Shown here: positions 1 to 8,047 of the stretch, piece by piece
Layout: each line of letters opens with the position of its first letter
How positions within the stretch are numbered: position 1 is the first letter of the stretch
Source of the DNA: Amycolatopsis circi
GTDB lineage: Bacteria > Actinomycetota > Actinomycetes > Mycobacteriales > Pseudonocardiaceae
NCBI RefSeq assembly: GCF_003385235.1
Contig: NZ_PQIA01000060.1
Span: forward strand, 1 to 50,599
Direction: 5' to 3'
DNA: 50,599 bases
The notes under the pieces: generated by a model
Databases searched by the model: none
What the model was told of the DNA's origin: nothing
The model's input: only the letters and a program-made list of their open reading frames with translations
Position numbers and translations under genes: made by a program

Positions 1-805
1 CCAGCGTCGATTCGCTGCCGACGAGCAGCCCGGCGACGTCGAAGCCGGGTTCGGGCAGCAGCGAGTCGAGGTTGTAGCCGGAGACCCGGCGCGGGATGTC
101 CGGGAAGCGGCGGCGGATCTCGTCGGCGTACTCGTCGCGCAACCGCCGCAGCTGCCGGTAGATCGCGGCGCGGCGGTCGCCGTGGTGCTCGATCTCGGCG
201 TACTCCTCGTCGCTGGTTTTGCCGCACCAGAACCGGGTTCCGTCGGCGAGCAGCACTTCCAGGCGCACGATGTTGTCGACGACCTTGCCGGTGCGCTGGG
301 CCGTCGCGCCGCAGGAGTTGTTGCCGATCATGCCGCCGAGGGTGCAGTTCATGTGCGTGGCGGGCTCGGGGCCGAAGCGGAGACCGGTGTCGGCGAGCTG
401 CCGGTTGAGGTCGTCCAGCACGATTCCCGGCTGCACCACGCAGGTGCCGCGCTCGGTGTCGACGGATTCCAGCTCGGAGCAGTACTTGGACCAGTCGAGC
501 ACGACGGCGGTGTTGGTGCACTGGCCGGCGAGGCTCGTCCCGCCGCCGCGCGAGAGCACGGGCGCGCCGAACTGCCTCGCCACGGCCAGCGCTTCAACGG
601 CGTCGTCGGGGGAACGCGGCACGACGACGCCGAGGGGAACCTGACGGAAATTGGACGCGTCGGTGGAGTAGGCGGCGCGGCTGCCGTCGTCGAAGCGGAC
701 CTCGCCCTCGACCCGCTCGCGCAGGGCGGCGGCGAGGGCTTCGGTGTCGATTTCGGCCGGTTCCGGCACGCGCACAACGGGATTGGGGAGTTCAGCGGTG
801 CTCAT
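1..805 (-). CDS. FAD-linked oxidase, GlcD/YdiJ type (C-terminus beyond window)
   Basis: This reading frame is open from an ATG at 805 to the window edge, giving the first 268 residues. It is the FAD-binding half of a GlcD/YdiJ-type oxidase. The PCMH-fold signature SRGGGTSLAGQ lies near residue 90, followed by PEPATHMNCTLGG and GNNSCGA, which normally contact FAD. Homologues with this N-terminus are often long proteins with a C-terminal [4Fe-4S] region that oxidise 2-hydroxy acids to keto acids. The second half is not visible here, so the substrate is open. The ATG overlaps the stop of the upstream enolase-family gene as ATGA, suggesting translational coupling and a shared operon. Confidence 0.9.
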   Translation of the reverse strand, partial: MSTAELPNPVVRVPEPAEIDTEALAAALRERVEGEVRFDDGSRAAYSTDASNFRQVPLGVVVPRSPDDAVEALAVARQFGAPVLSRGGGTSLAGQCTNTAVVLDWSKYCSELESVDTERGTCVVQPGIVLDDLNRQLADTGLRFGPEPATHMNCTLGGMIGNNSCGATAQRTGKVVDNIVRLEVLLADGTRFWCGKTSDEEYAEIEHHGDRRAAIYRQLRRLRDEYADEIRRRFPDIPRRVSGYNLDSLLPEPGFDVAGLLVGSESTL

Positions 806-1914
806 CGGCCCTCCTCGACCGCGTACTCGGCGGCAGCGTCGGCGTGCAGGCGCAGCCCGTGCCCCGCAACGGACATCGACGGGGCGACCCGGCCTCCGCT
901 GGGGTCGAGGCCGCCGTAGAACAGTTCCCGTTCGATCCGGTCGTGGTCGGCGAACCACTCGATGTGCCGGAAGTTCGGAGTCGCCGCGGCCACGTGCGCG
1001 GACAGATTCGGTGCGCAGTGCGCGGAAACCTCGCGATTCGCGGCGGCGGCCAGCGCGGCGACGCGACGCCATTCCGTGTAGCCGCCGCATCGCGTCACGT
1101 CGACCTGGAGGCAGTCCACGGAAGGCAGCATCCGGGCGAAGTACGGCAGGTCGTACCCGTACTCGCCGGCGGCGATGTCCGGCCCGTCCGGCGTGCGCAG
1201 CTGCGCGAGCCCGGGCAGATCGTCGCTCGACACCGGCTCCTCGAACCAGGTCACGCCGAACTCCCGCAGCGTGTCGGCGATCCGGCGGGCCCGGCCGACC
1301 GAGTAGCCGCCGTTCGCGTCGACATACAGCGCGGCGTCGTCCCCGATCGTCTCGCGCGCCAGCCGGACCCGGCCGATGTCGCGCGCGACCGCGTTGCCCC
1401 AAGCCTCGCCGATCTTGATCTTCACCCGCGGAATGCGCTGCTTGCGGACCCAGCCGTCCAGCTGCGCCGCCAGTTCGTCGTCGTCCTGCGAGGTGAAGCC
1501 GCCGCTGCCGTACACGTCGACCTCGTCGTGCACCCGGCCGAGCAGGCGGCTCAGCGGGACGTCGAGCAGCCGGGCGGACGCGTCCCAGATCGCGATGTCC
1601 ACAGCGGACAGTGCACAAGAGACCAATCCGGGGCGGCCGAGGTTCCGGATCGCGTGCTGCATGGCGGTCCAGCAGGCGGGCGGATCCAGGACCGGCATTC
1701 CGACGATCGCGGAGGCCAGTTTGCCTTCGATCAAGGGGACGCACGAGAAATCGGCGTATGTCCAGCCGAGCCCGTCGGCGCCGCCGGCCCGCACCCTGGC
1801 CACGACAAGTGTCGTGGAGTCCCAGGAGAGCGTGCCGTCGGCCTCCGGCGAAGGGGTAGGCACCTGGTAGGCGCGCGCGTCGATCCGTTCGATGTGCGGG
1901 GCAGCGACGGTCAC
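802..1914 (-). CDS. Enolase-superfamily enzyme (mandelate racemase/muconate-lactonizing subgroup)
   Basis: A 370-aa protein of normal length for the mandelate racemase/muconate lactonizing group. It has an N-terminal capping domain (about residues 1-130) and a TIM barrel. Expected catalytic features are visible: KIKIG with Lys165/Lys167, and Mg2+ ligands in YVDANGGY (Asp199), WFEEP (Glu225) and AAGEYGYD (Glu251). His299 lies in SAHCAPNLSAH. Such enzymes abstract the alpha-proton of a carboxylate and then racemise, dehydrate or cycloisomerise it. The substrate cannot be read from sequence. The GTG start overlaps the upstream ThDP enzyme stop as GTGA, and its own stop overlaps the next start as ATGA. 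A sugar-acid dehydratase acting before the oxidase is a reasonable inference. Confidence 0.88.
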   Translation of the reverse strand: MTVAAPHIERIDARAYQVPTPSPEADGTLSWDSTTLVVARVRAGGADGLGWTYADFSCVPLIEGKLASAIVGMPVLDPPACWTAMQHAIRNLGRPGLVSCALSAVDIAIWDASARLLDVPLSRLLGRVHDEVDVYGSGGFTSQDDDELAAQLDGWVRKQRIPRVKIKIGEAWGNAVARDIGRVRLARETIGDDAALYVDANGGYSVGRARRIADTLREFGVTWFEEPVSSDDLPGLAQLRTPDGPDIAAGEYGYDLPYFARMLPSVDCLQVDVTRCGGYTEWRRVAALAAAANREVSAHCAPNLSAHVAAATPNFRHIEWFADHDRIERELFYGGLDPSGGRVAPSMSVAGHGLRLHADAAAEYAVEEGR

Positions 1915-3704
1915 CGCGACCGTCCGGGCAAGAACTCCTGCAGCTTCGTCTTCGCACCCTGGAACATCAGGTGGAACGCTTCGGGATCGCCCTTGAGCAC
2001 CGACTCGGTCACGGATTTCATCTGCTCGAACGTCGCGTGCGGCGGGATCGGCGGGACCTCGGCGTCACACCGCACGTCCAGCACGGCAGGCCGGTCCGAG
2101 GCGAACGCGGTCCGCCAAGCCGAAGCGAGATCGTCGGGGTCGTCGACGTTGATCCCTTCGAGGCCGATGCTGCGCGCGAAACCGGCGTAGTCGACGTCCG
2201 GCAGCGACTGCGATTCCTCGAACTTCGGCGCGCCCCCCATCGCGCGCAGTTCCCAGGTGACCTGGTTGAGGTCGTTGTTGTGGAACACGCAGACGATGCA
2301 CCGCGGGTCCGTCCACAATCCCTGGTACCGGGCGATGGTGATCAGCTCGGCCATGCCGTTCATCTGCATGGCACCGTCGCCGACTAGTGCGATCGCCGGC
2401 CGGTCAGGATGCGCGAACTTGGCCCCGATCGCATACGGCACACCGGGTCCCATCGTCGCGAGCGTGCCGGACAGCGTGCTCCGGATGCCGTCGCGGATCC
2501 GGAGATTGCGCGCGTACCAGTTGGTCGAGGAGCCGGAATCGGCGGTGACCATCGCGTTGCCCGGGATCTGCTGGGACAGCTCGTGCACGATCCGCATCGG
2601 GTTGACCGGTTTCGCGCCGACCGCCGCCTGCTGGTCCATGGTGGTCCACCACTCGGCGACGTTCTTCTCGATTTTCTCGCGCCACGAACGGTTTTCGGTC
2701 CGGTTCAGCTTCGGCAGGAGCGCGCGCAGGGTCGCCGCGGCGTCGCCGACCAGGTTGACCTCGGTGGGGTAGCGCATGCCGATGAACCGGCCGTCGATGT
2801 CGATCTGCACCGCGCGGGCCTGGCCGAACTCCGGCAGGAACTGGCTGTAGGGGAAGTTGGACCCGACGATCAGCAGGGTGTCGCAGTCGCGCATCATCTC
2901 GTAGCTCGGCCGGGTGCCGAGCAGTCCGACCGCGCCGGTCACATACGGGAGATCGTCGGGGAGGACGTCCTTGCCCAGCAAGGCTTTCGCGACTCCGGCC
3001 CCGGTGAGGTCGGCGACCTGTTTGACTTCTTCGACCGCTTTACGGGCACCTTGCCCGACGAGGATCGCGACCTTCTCGCCCGCGTTGAGCACGTCGGCCG
3101 CCTCGCTGATAGCGGGTTCGGGCGGCACCGGATTCGGCCACGCGGTCCCCGGCGGGCTCGACGGCATCTGCTTGAACGCGTGCTGCGGCGGCTCGTAGGG
3201 CTCTTCCTGCAGGTCTGCCGGGATGATCAGCGCGGTCGGCGTGCGGGACGCCTGCGCGACGCGGAACGCGCGGTCGAGCGCGTTCGGCAGCTGCTCGGCG
3301 ACGTTCACCTCGATGCAGTATTCGTTCGCGACATCCCGGTACAGGGCCTGGAGTTCGACCTCCTGCTGGTAGCTGCCGCCCATCGCGGTGCGTGCGGTCT
3401 GCCCGACGATCGCGACGACCGGGACGTGGTCGAGTTTCGCGTCGTAGAGCCCGTTCAGCAGGTGGATCGCGCCGGGCCCGGAGGTCGCCATGCACACGCC
3501 GACCGCCCCGCTGAACTTCGCGTAGCCGACCGCGGAGAAGGCGGCCATCTCCTCGTGCCGGGCCTGGACGAAGCGCGGCTGGTTGTCCGCCTTGCCGAAG
3601 GACGCGACGAGACCGTTGATCCCGTCCCCGGGGTACGCGAACACCTGCTCCACGCCCCAATCGCGCAGCCGCGAAAGCAGGTAATCGCCGACGGTCTCGG
3701 TCAT
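1911..3704 (-). CDS. Thiamine-diphosphate-dependent enzyme, pyruvate oxidase/dehydrogenase (quinone)-like
   Basis: A 597-aa protein with the three-domain layout of the acetolactate synthase/pyruvate oxidase family: N-terminal Pyr domain (QVFAYPGDGINGL, with the conserved Glu in RHEEMAAFSAVGYAKFSG), central domain, and C-terminal PP domain (GDGAMQMNGMAEL followed by FHNNDLNQVTWE, the ThDP/Mg motif). The closest recognisable type is the PoxB-like pyruvate:quinone oxidoreductase found in many actinomycetes. No lipid-binding C-terminal helix is obvious. The frame is open for 31 codons further upstream, but ATG 3704 has a strong GGGAGGA ribosome site and the family's usual N-terminus. It lies 52 nt downstream of the GH15 gene on the same strand. 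Confidence 0.88.
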   Translation of the reverse strand: MTETVGDYLLSRLRDWGVEQVFAYPGDGINGLVASFGKADNQPRFVQARHEEMAAFSAVGYAKFSGAVGVCMATSGPGAIHLLNGLYDAKLDHVPVVAIVGQTARTAMGGSYQQEVELQALYRDVANEYCIEVNVAEQLPNALDRAFRVAQASRTPTALIIPADLQEEPYEPPQHAFKQMPSSPPGTAWPNPVPPEPAISEAADVLNAGEKVAILVGQGARKAVEEVKQVADLTGAGVAKALLGKDVLPDDLPYVTGAVGLLGTRPSYEMMRDCDTLLIVGSNFPYSQFLPEFGQARAVQIDIDGRFIGMRYPTEVNLVGDAAATLRALLPKLNRTENRSWREKIEKNVAEWWTTMDQQAAVGAKPVNPMRIVHELSQQIPGNAMVTADSGSSTNWYARNLRIRDGIRSTLSGTLATMGPGVPYAIGAKFAHPDRPAIALVGDGAMQMNGMAELITIARYQGLWTDPRCIVCVFHNNDLNQVTWELRAMGGAPKFEESQSLPDVDYAGFARSIGLEGINVDDPDDLASAWRTAFASDRPAVLDVRCDAEVPPIPPHATFEQMKSVTESVLKGDPEAFHLMFQGAKTKLQEFLPGRSR

Positions 3705-3756
3705 GACAATCCTCCCGTGCGTTGAGTTCTCCCCGGCTACCCGGGCCTCAGCGGCG

Positions 3757-5568
3757 TTACACGTCGTGTCGCAGCCCCTGTTCGTGCCCGGTCGCATTTG
3801 TGGTGGTTTCCGCGCCGTCCAGGTGACGCGCGGTGTTGACGAGCCCGACCATGCTGAAGGCCTGCGGCATGTTCCCGAGCTGGCGTCCGGCGGCCGTGTC
3901 GTATTCCTCGCTCAGCAGCCCGACATCGTTGCGGACAGCCAGCATCTGCTCGAAAACCTCGACGGCTTCCTCGGTGCGGCCGGTGCCGTGCAGTGCGTCG
4001 GCGAGCCAAAAACTGCACGGCAGGAATGCGCCTTCGCCGCCGCGCAATTCACCCATTCCGGAATCGGCGTCCGGGTCGTAACGATGGACGAATCCGTCCC
4101 GCGACAGCTCTTTCCGCACCGCGTCGACGGTTCCGCGCACGCGGGAATCGCTGCCGGGAAGGAAGCCGACGCGGGGGATGAGCAGCAAGGCCGCGTCGAG
4201 GCCGCGCGAGCCGTAGAACTGGGTGAAAGTGTTGCGGTCGGCGTCGAAACCTTCGCGGCAGACTTCCTGGTGAATGTGTTCGCGCAGCGCGCGCCAGCGG
4301 TCGACCGGCCCGTCGAGCTTGTGGCGTTCCACCGTGCGGACGGCGCGGTCGACCCCAGCCCACGCCATTACCTTGGAGTGCACGAAATGTCGCGGTTCGC
4401 CCCGTACTTCCCACAGGCTGTGGTCAGGTTCTTCCCAGTGGCTTTCGAGGAAATCGAGCAGCCCGCGCTGCAGGTCCCACGCCGGATGCGTCACCGGCAA
4501 CCCGGCCTCGCGGACGAGGTGCAGGCCGTCGAGCGCTTCGCCCCACACGTCGAGCTGGACCTGGCCCGCCGCGGCGTTGCCGATCCGCACCGGGGACGAA
4601 CCGGCGTACCCGTCCAGCCAGTCCAGAGTGGACTCCGGAACCCGGCGGGAGCCGTCGAGTCCATAAAGGACCTGGAGTTCGGCCGGGTCTCCGGCCGCCG
4701 CGCGGACCAGCCATTCGCGCCACGCCCGCGCCTCGTCGGGATAGCCCGTCCCGACGAGCGCTTGCAGGGTGAAGGTGGCGTCGCGCAGCCAGCAGTAGCG
4801 GTAGTCCCAGTTGCGTTCGCCGCCGATCTTCTCCGGCAGCGACGTCGTCGGCGCGGCGAGAATGCCGCCGGTCGGCTCGTAGGTCAGTGCCTTCAGCGTG
4901 ATCAGCGCGCGGCGCACCTCGGTGGGCCACCGGCCGTCGTAGCGGCAGCGGCTGATCCAGTCCGCCCAGAACCGTTCGGTGTGCGCCAGAGCCTTCTCGG
5001 CGTCCGCCGGATCGGGACGTTCCTGGTAGGAGGCGTGATACGTCAGCACGAACGGCACGCGCTCGCCCTCGGCGACGGTGAACTCGGCAAAACCCTCGGC
5101 GGACACTTCGACCGGCGTGGTCAGCCGAATCGCGTCCGGACCGGCGACCGCGTCGAATCGCCCGTCGACGCGGCGGACCCACGGCCGGACCGCCCCGTAG
5201 TCGAACCGCGGCCGCAGGCAGGTCCGCATCGGGACCCGGCCGCGCAGCCCTTCGACGATCCGCACGAGATCGGCGGCGCCGTCCCGGGGCGGCATGAAGT
5301 CGAGCACGCGGACGGTGCCCTCGGCCGTTTCCCATTCGCTGGCCAGTACCAGGGAATCGCCGACGTAGCCGCGGCGCGTCGCCGGCCCGCCGTCCGCGGG
5401 CCCGAGCTGCCACACCCCCGCGCTTTCGTCGTGCAGAAGCGCGGCGAAGCACGCGGGCGAGTCGAAGCGCGGCAGGCACAGCCACTCGACCGCGCCTTCC
5501 CGCGACACCAACGCCGCGGTGTGCAAGTCGCCGAGCAGGGCGTAGTCCTCGATCGGGCGCTGGTTCAT
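3757..5568 (-). CDS. Glycoside hydrolase family 15 protein (glucoamylase/trehalase-like)
   Basis: A 603-aa GH15 protein. It starts with IEDYALLGDLHTAALVS and an N-terminal beta-sandwich region, followed by the (alpha/alpha)6 barrel. The barrel carries RNWDYRYCWLRDA, which holds a substrate-binding and catalytic region of the family, and the C-terminal LLSEEYD segment. There is no signal peptide, so it is probably cytoplasmic. Actinobacterial GH15 enzymes of this length act either as alpha-glucan exo-hydrolases or as trehalases, and sequence alone does not decide between them. The start ATG 5568 lies 10 nt after the small SAP-like gene and has no clear Shine-Dalgarno sequence, suggesting coupling to that gene. 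Confidence 0.9.
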   Translation of the reverse strand: MNQRPIEDYALLGDLHTAALVSREGAVEWLCLPRFDSPACFAALLHDESAGVWQLGPADGGPATRRGYVGDSLVLASEWETAEGTVRVLDFMPPRDGAADLVRIVEGLRGRVPMRTCLRPRFDYGAVRPWVRRVDGRFDAVAGPDAIRLTTPVEVSAEGFAEFTVAEGERVPFVLTYHASYQERPDPADAEKALAHTERFWADWISRCRYDGRWPTEVRRALITLKALTYEPTGGILAAPTTSLPEKIGGERNWDYRYCWLRDATFTLQALVGTGYPDEARAWREWLVRAAAGDPAELQVLYGLDGSRRVPESTLDWLDGYAGSSPVRIGNAAAGQVQLDVWGEALDGLHLVREAGLPVTHPAWDLQRGLLDFLESHWEEPDHSLWEVRGEPRHFVHSKVMAWAGVDRAVRTVERHKLDGPVDRWRALREHIHQEVCREGFDADRNTFTQFYGSRGLDAALLLIPRVGFLPGSDSRVRGTVDAVRKELSRDGFVHRYDPDADSGMGELRGGEGAFLPCSFWLADALHGTGRTEEAVEVFEQMLAVRNDVGLLSEEYDTAAGRQLGNMPQAFSMVGLVNTARHLDGAETTTNATGHEQGLRHDV

Positions 5569-5578
5569 CGCGGAAAAA

Positions 5579-5914
5579 TCAGTCCCGGCCCAGCGCCTTC
5601 GCCAGTTCCTTTTTCGTCATCGTCGAGCGGCCATGGATGTTGCGTTTCTTCGCCTCGTTGTACAGCTGGTCGCGGGTGGGCCCGCCGGGGCCGAGCCGCT
5701 TGCCGGAGCGGTGCCCGCCGCGCTGCTGCGGCGACTTGTCCCGCACCGAGGTCTTGCTCGCGCGGTCCGATTCGCCCGACTGCGCCCGGTTCTTGTTGAC
5801 CGTGCGGGCGGCGATCTCCTTCGCGCGCTTCTTGCTCGCGCCGCGGTCTTCCTGCGACTCTTCGATGTGCTCGTACTGCCGTTCGCGCTTCGAACTCCAG
5901 GCCTGCTGGGGCAT
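5579..5914 (-). CDS. Small basic protein with C-terminal Rho_N/SAP-like motif ('plasmid stabilization' type)
   Basis: A 111-aa very basic protein. The first about 75 residues are rich in Lys, Arg, Ser and Glu and look disordered (SKRERQYEHIEESQEDRG). The C-terminal about 32 residues (TRDQLYNEAKKRNIHGRSTM, then TKKELAKAL) match the Rho_N/SAP-like helix-extended-helix fold that contacts nucleic acid. Proteins of this kind are often labelled plasmid stabilization protein in actinobacteria, without evidence of that role. The start ATG 5914 has AAGGAG eight bases upstream. It is first in the minus-strand run leading to GH15. The same terminal motif ends the Ku protein at 8048-8947, supporting a DNA-binding role. 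Confidence 0.85.
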   Translation of the reverse strand: MPQQAWSSKRERQYEHIEESQEDRGASKKRAKEIAARTVNKNRAQSGESDRASKTSVRDKSPQQRGGHRSGKRLGPGGPTRDQLYNEAKKRNIHGRSTMTKKELAKALGRD

Positions 5915-5948
5915 CCCGCTCTCCTTCCGCCGTTCTTGATCCCGGGGA

Positions 5949-5973
5949 TTGCCCGCGCGGCCGGGACGGAAAC
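5949..5973 (-). promoter_or_regulatory. Possible sigma-B-like promoter of the 5914 operon
   Basis: Reading on the minus strand, GTTT is followed after 15 nt by GGGCAA, one base off the sigma-B-type -10 GGGTAN. It lies about 35 nt upstream of ATG 5914. It is an imperfect match and weaker than the others listed. Confidence 0.3.
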
Positions 5974-5978
5974 ATCGC

Positions 5979-6003
5979 GGTTCGCCGCGCTGGAAACGGG
6001 TAC
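5979..6003 (+). promoter_or_regulatory. Sigma-B-like promoter of the aconitase gene
   Basis: GGTT (5979-5982), 15 nt, GGGTAC (5998-6003). This fits GNNT-N14-16-GGGTAC/T. The predicted transcript start is only a few bases before GTG 6014, so the message would be nearly leaderless. Confidence 0.45.
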
Positions 6004-6013
6004 CCGCCGGAGA

Positions 6014-7966
6014 GTGGGACGCGAACAGACTCTTGCCGGGCGGCTGCTGGCCGAGCACCTGGTCGCCGGCCGGCTCGAACCAGGGACCGAAATCGGCCTT
6101 CGGGTCGATCAAACGCTGACCCAGGACGCCACGGGCACGCTCGTGATGCAGGAGCTCGAGGCGCTCGGGCTCGATCGCGCGCGGACCGAGCTGAGCGTTC
6201 AGTACGTCGACCACAACCTGCTGCAGGCGGACGAGAAGAACGCCGAGGACCACGCTTACCTGCGTTCGGCGTGCCGCCGGTTCGGGCTGTGGTTCTCCAA
6301 AGCGGGCAACGGAGTTTCGCATCCGACGCACATGGAGCGCTTCGGCGTGCCCGGCAAGAGCCTCGCCGGGTCCGATTCGCACACCTGTGCGGCCGGGGCG
6401 CTGGGCATGCTCGCCGTGGGCGTCGGCGGCCTCGAGGTGGCGCTGGCGATCGCCGGAGAGCCGCTCTACCTGCGGATGCCGGAGATCTGGGGCGTCCGGC
6501 TGGAGAACGAGCTGCCGCCGTGGGTGTCGGCGAAGGACGTCGTGCTGGAGATGCTGCGGCGGCACGGCGTGAGCGGCGGGCGGCACCGGATCATCGAGTA
6601 CCACGGGCCCGGGCTGGCCTGCCTGAGCGCGATGGACCGGCACGTGATCGCGAACATGGGCGCTGAGCTGGGCGCCACCGGAACGGTGTTCCCGGCCGAC
6701 GAAGCGATCCGTGCGTTCCTTCGCGCGGAAGGTCGCGAACACGACTTCCGCGATCTGCGCGCCGGACGCGATGCTTCCTATGACATCGAGGACGAGATCG
6801 ATCTGTCTACTGTGGAGCCGTTAGTCGCCAAGCCGTCGTCGCCGGGCAACGTGGTGCCGGTGCGGGAGGCGTCCGGGACTCCGGTGGGGCAGGTCGTGCT
6901 CGGTTCGTCGGCCAACCCCGGGTTCCGGGACTTCGCCGTCGCCGCGGCCACCGTCCGGGGCAGGCAGACGGCCGATTCGGTGAGTTTCGACGTCAACCCG
7001 ACCTCGCGGCAGATCCTCGTCGAACTGGCCCGCAGCGGGCACCTCACCGACCTCGTCGCGGCCGGGGCCCGGGTGCACCAGGCGGGCTGCCTGGGCTGCA
7101 TCGGGATGGGCCAGGCGCCCGCGCCGGGCACGAACTCGCTGCGCACGTTCCCGCGCAACTTCCCCGGCCGGTCCGGCACCGCGGACGATTCGGTCTGGTT
7201 GTGCTCGCCGGAGACCGCGGCGGTGTCGGCGCTGACCGGCGTGCTGACCGATCCGCGCGATTACGCCACCGTCCACCACCTGGCGCACCCGCGCGTCTCC
7301 GGACCAGCCCGTTCGGCCGCCGACCCGCGTGTCTTCACCGCTCCGTTGCCCGACGAAGAGGCCTTGCGGGAGGAGTTGGTGAAGGGCCCGAACGTCGCCG
7401 GGCTGCCGGACTTCGAGCCGCTCCCGGACGAGATCGAAGGGCCGGTCCTGCTCAAGGCCGGGGACGACGTGTCGACCGACGAGATCTCGCCCGCCGGCGC
7501 ACGCGCGCTGCCGTACCGCTCGAACATTCCGAAGCTGTCCGAGTTCACGTTCACCCGGATCGACGAGGACTACCCGAAGCGCGCGGCCGACAGCCCGGAG
7601 CATTTCGTGGTGGCGGGGGAGAACTACGGCCAGGGCTCGTCTCGCGAGCACGCCGCGATCACCGCCCGGTACCTGGGGCTGCGCGTGGTGCTGGCGCGGT
7701 CGTTCGCCCGGATCCACTGGCAGAACCTGGTCAACTTCGGCGTGCTGCCGCTGGAATTCGCCGACCCGGACGACGGCGAGAAAATCCAGCGGGACGACGT
7801 GCTGTCCGTGTCCGGGCTCCACCAGCTGGCCGAGACGGCGGAGTTCACCGTCCGGAACCAGACCCGGGACGAGGAGTATCGCGTGAAGCACCAGTTGTCG
7901 CCGCGTCAGGTCGACGTGCTGCTGGCGGGCGGGCGGATTCCGCAGCTGGCCCGGGCGCTGCACTGA
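6014..7966 (+). CDS. Aconitate hydratase, monomeric about 650-aa type
   Basis: A 650-aa aconitase-family protein with the large-subunit Fe-S domains and a fused C-terminal swivel domain (GDDVSTDEISPAG, then GENYGQGSSREHAAITARYL and RIHWQNLVNFGVLPL). The N-terminal TLTQDATGT, YVDHNLLQ and GSDSHTCAAGALGM segments are typical. Two cluster cysteines are present in GCLGCIGMGQAP, but the position of the third ligand, normally in SCTN, reads GSSANPGFRDF, so that cysteine is absent. I believe this substitution occurs in this aconitase subtype, but I cannot confirm it. GTG 6014 was chosen because the upstream frame overlaps the divergent gene and the protein then begins GREQTLAGRLL as relatives do. 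It should interconvert citrate and isocitrate. Confidence 0.88.
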   Translation: MGREQTLAGRLLAEHLVAGRLEPGTEIGLRVDQTLTQDATGTLVMQELEALGLDRARTELSVQYVDHNLLQADEKNAEDHAYLRSACRRFGLWFSKAGNGVSHPTHMERFGVPGKSLAGSDSHTCAAGALGMLAVGVGGLEVALAIAGEPLYLRMPEIWGVRLENELPPWVSAKDVVLEMLRRHGVSGGRHRIIEYHGPGLACLSAMDRHVIANMGAELGATGTVFPADEAIRAFLRAEGREHDFRDLRAGRDASYDIEDEIDLSTVEPLVAKPSSPGNVVPVREASGTPVGQVVLGSSANPGFRDFAVAAATVRGRQTADSVSFDVNPTSRQILVELARSGHLTDLVAAGARVHQAGCLGCIGMGQAPAPGTNSLRTFPRNFPGRSGTADDSVWLCSPETAAVSALTGVLTDPRDYATVHHLAHPRVSGPARSAADPRVFTAPLPDEEALREELVKGPNVAGLPDFEPLPDEIEGPVLLKAGDDVSTDEISPAGARALPYRSNIPKLSEFTFTRIDEDYPKRAADSPEHFVVAGENYGQGSSREHAAITARYLGLRVVLARSFARIHWQNLVNFGVLPLEFADPDDGEKIQRDDVLSVSGLHQLAETAEFTVRNQTRDEEYRVKHQLSPRQVDVLLAGGRIPQLARALH

Positions 7967-7982
7967 GCCCGCTCTGGCAGAA

Positions 7983-8037
7983 GTCCGTGAGGGGAACCCT
8001 GAGGGACTCAGATTCCCTCAGGGTTCCCCTCACGGAC
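7983..8037. terminator. Bidirectional hairpin, family A copy 1
   Basis: A perfect 24-bp inverted repeat (7983-8006 and 8014-8037) with a 7-nt centre. The arms begin GTCCGTGAGGGGAACCC. It sits between the convergent aconitase and ku genes. Two related copies lie at 13415-13469 and 16674-16728, also between convergent genes. Confidence 0.85.
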
Positions 8038-8047
8038 CTTTGGCTGG

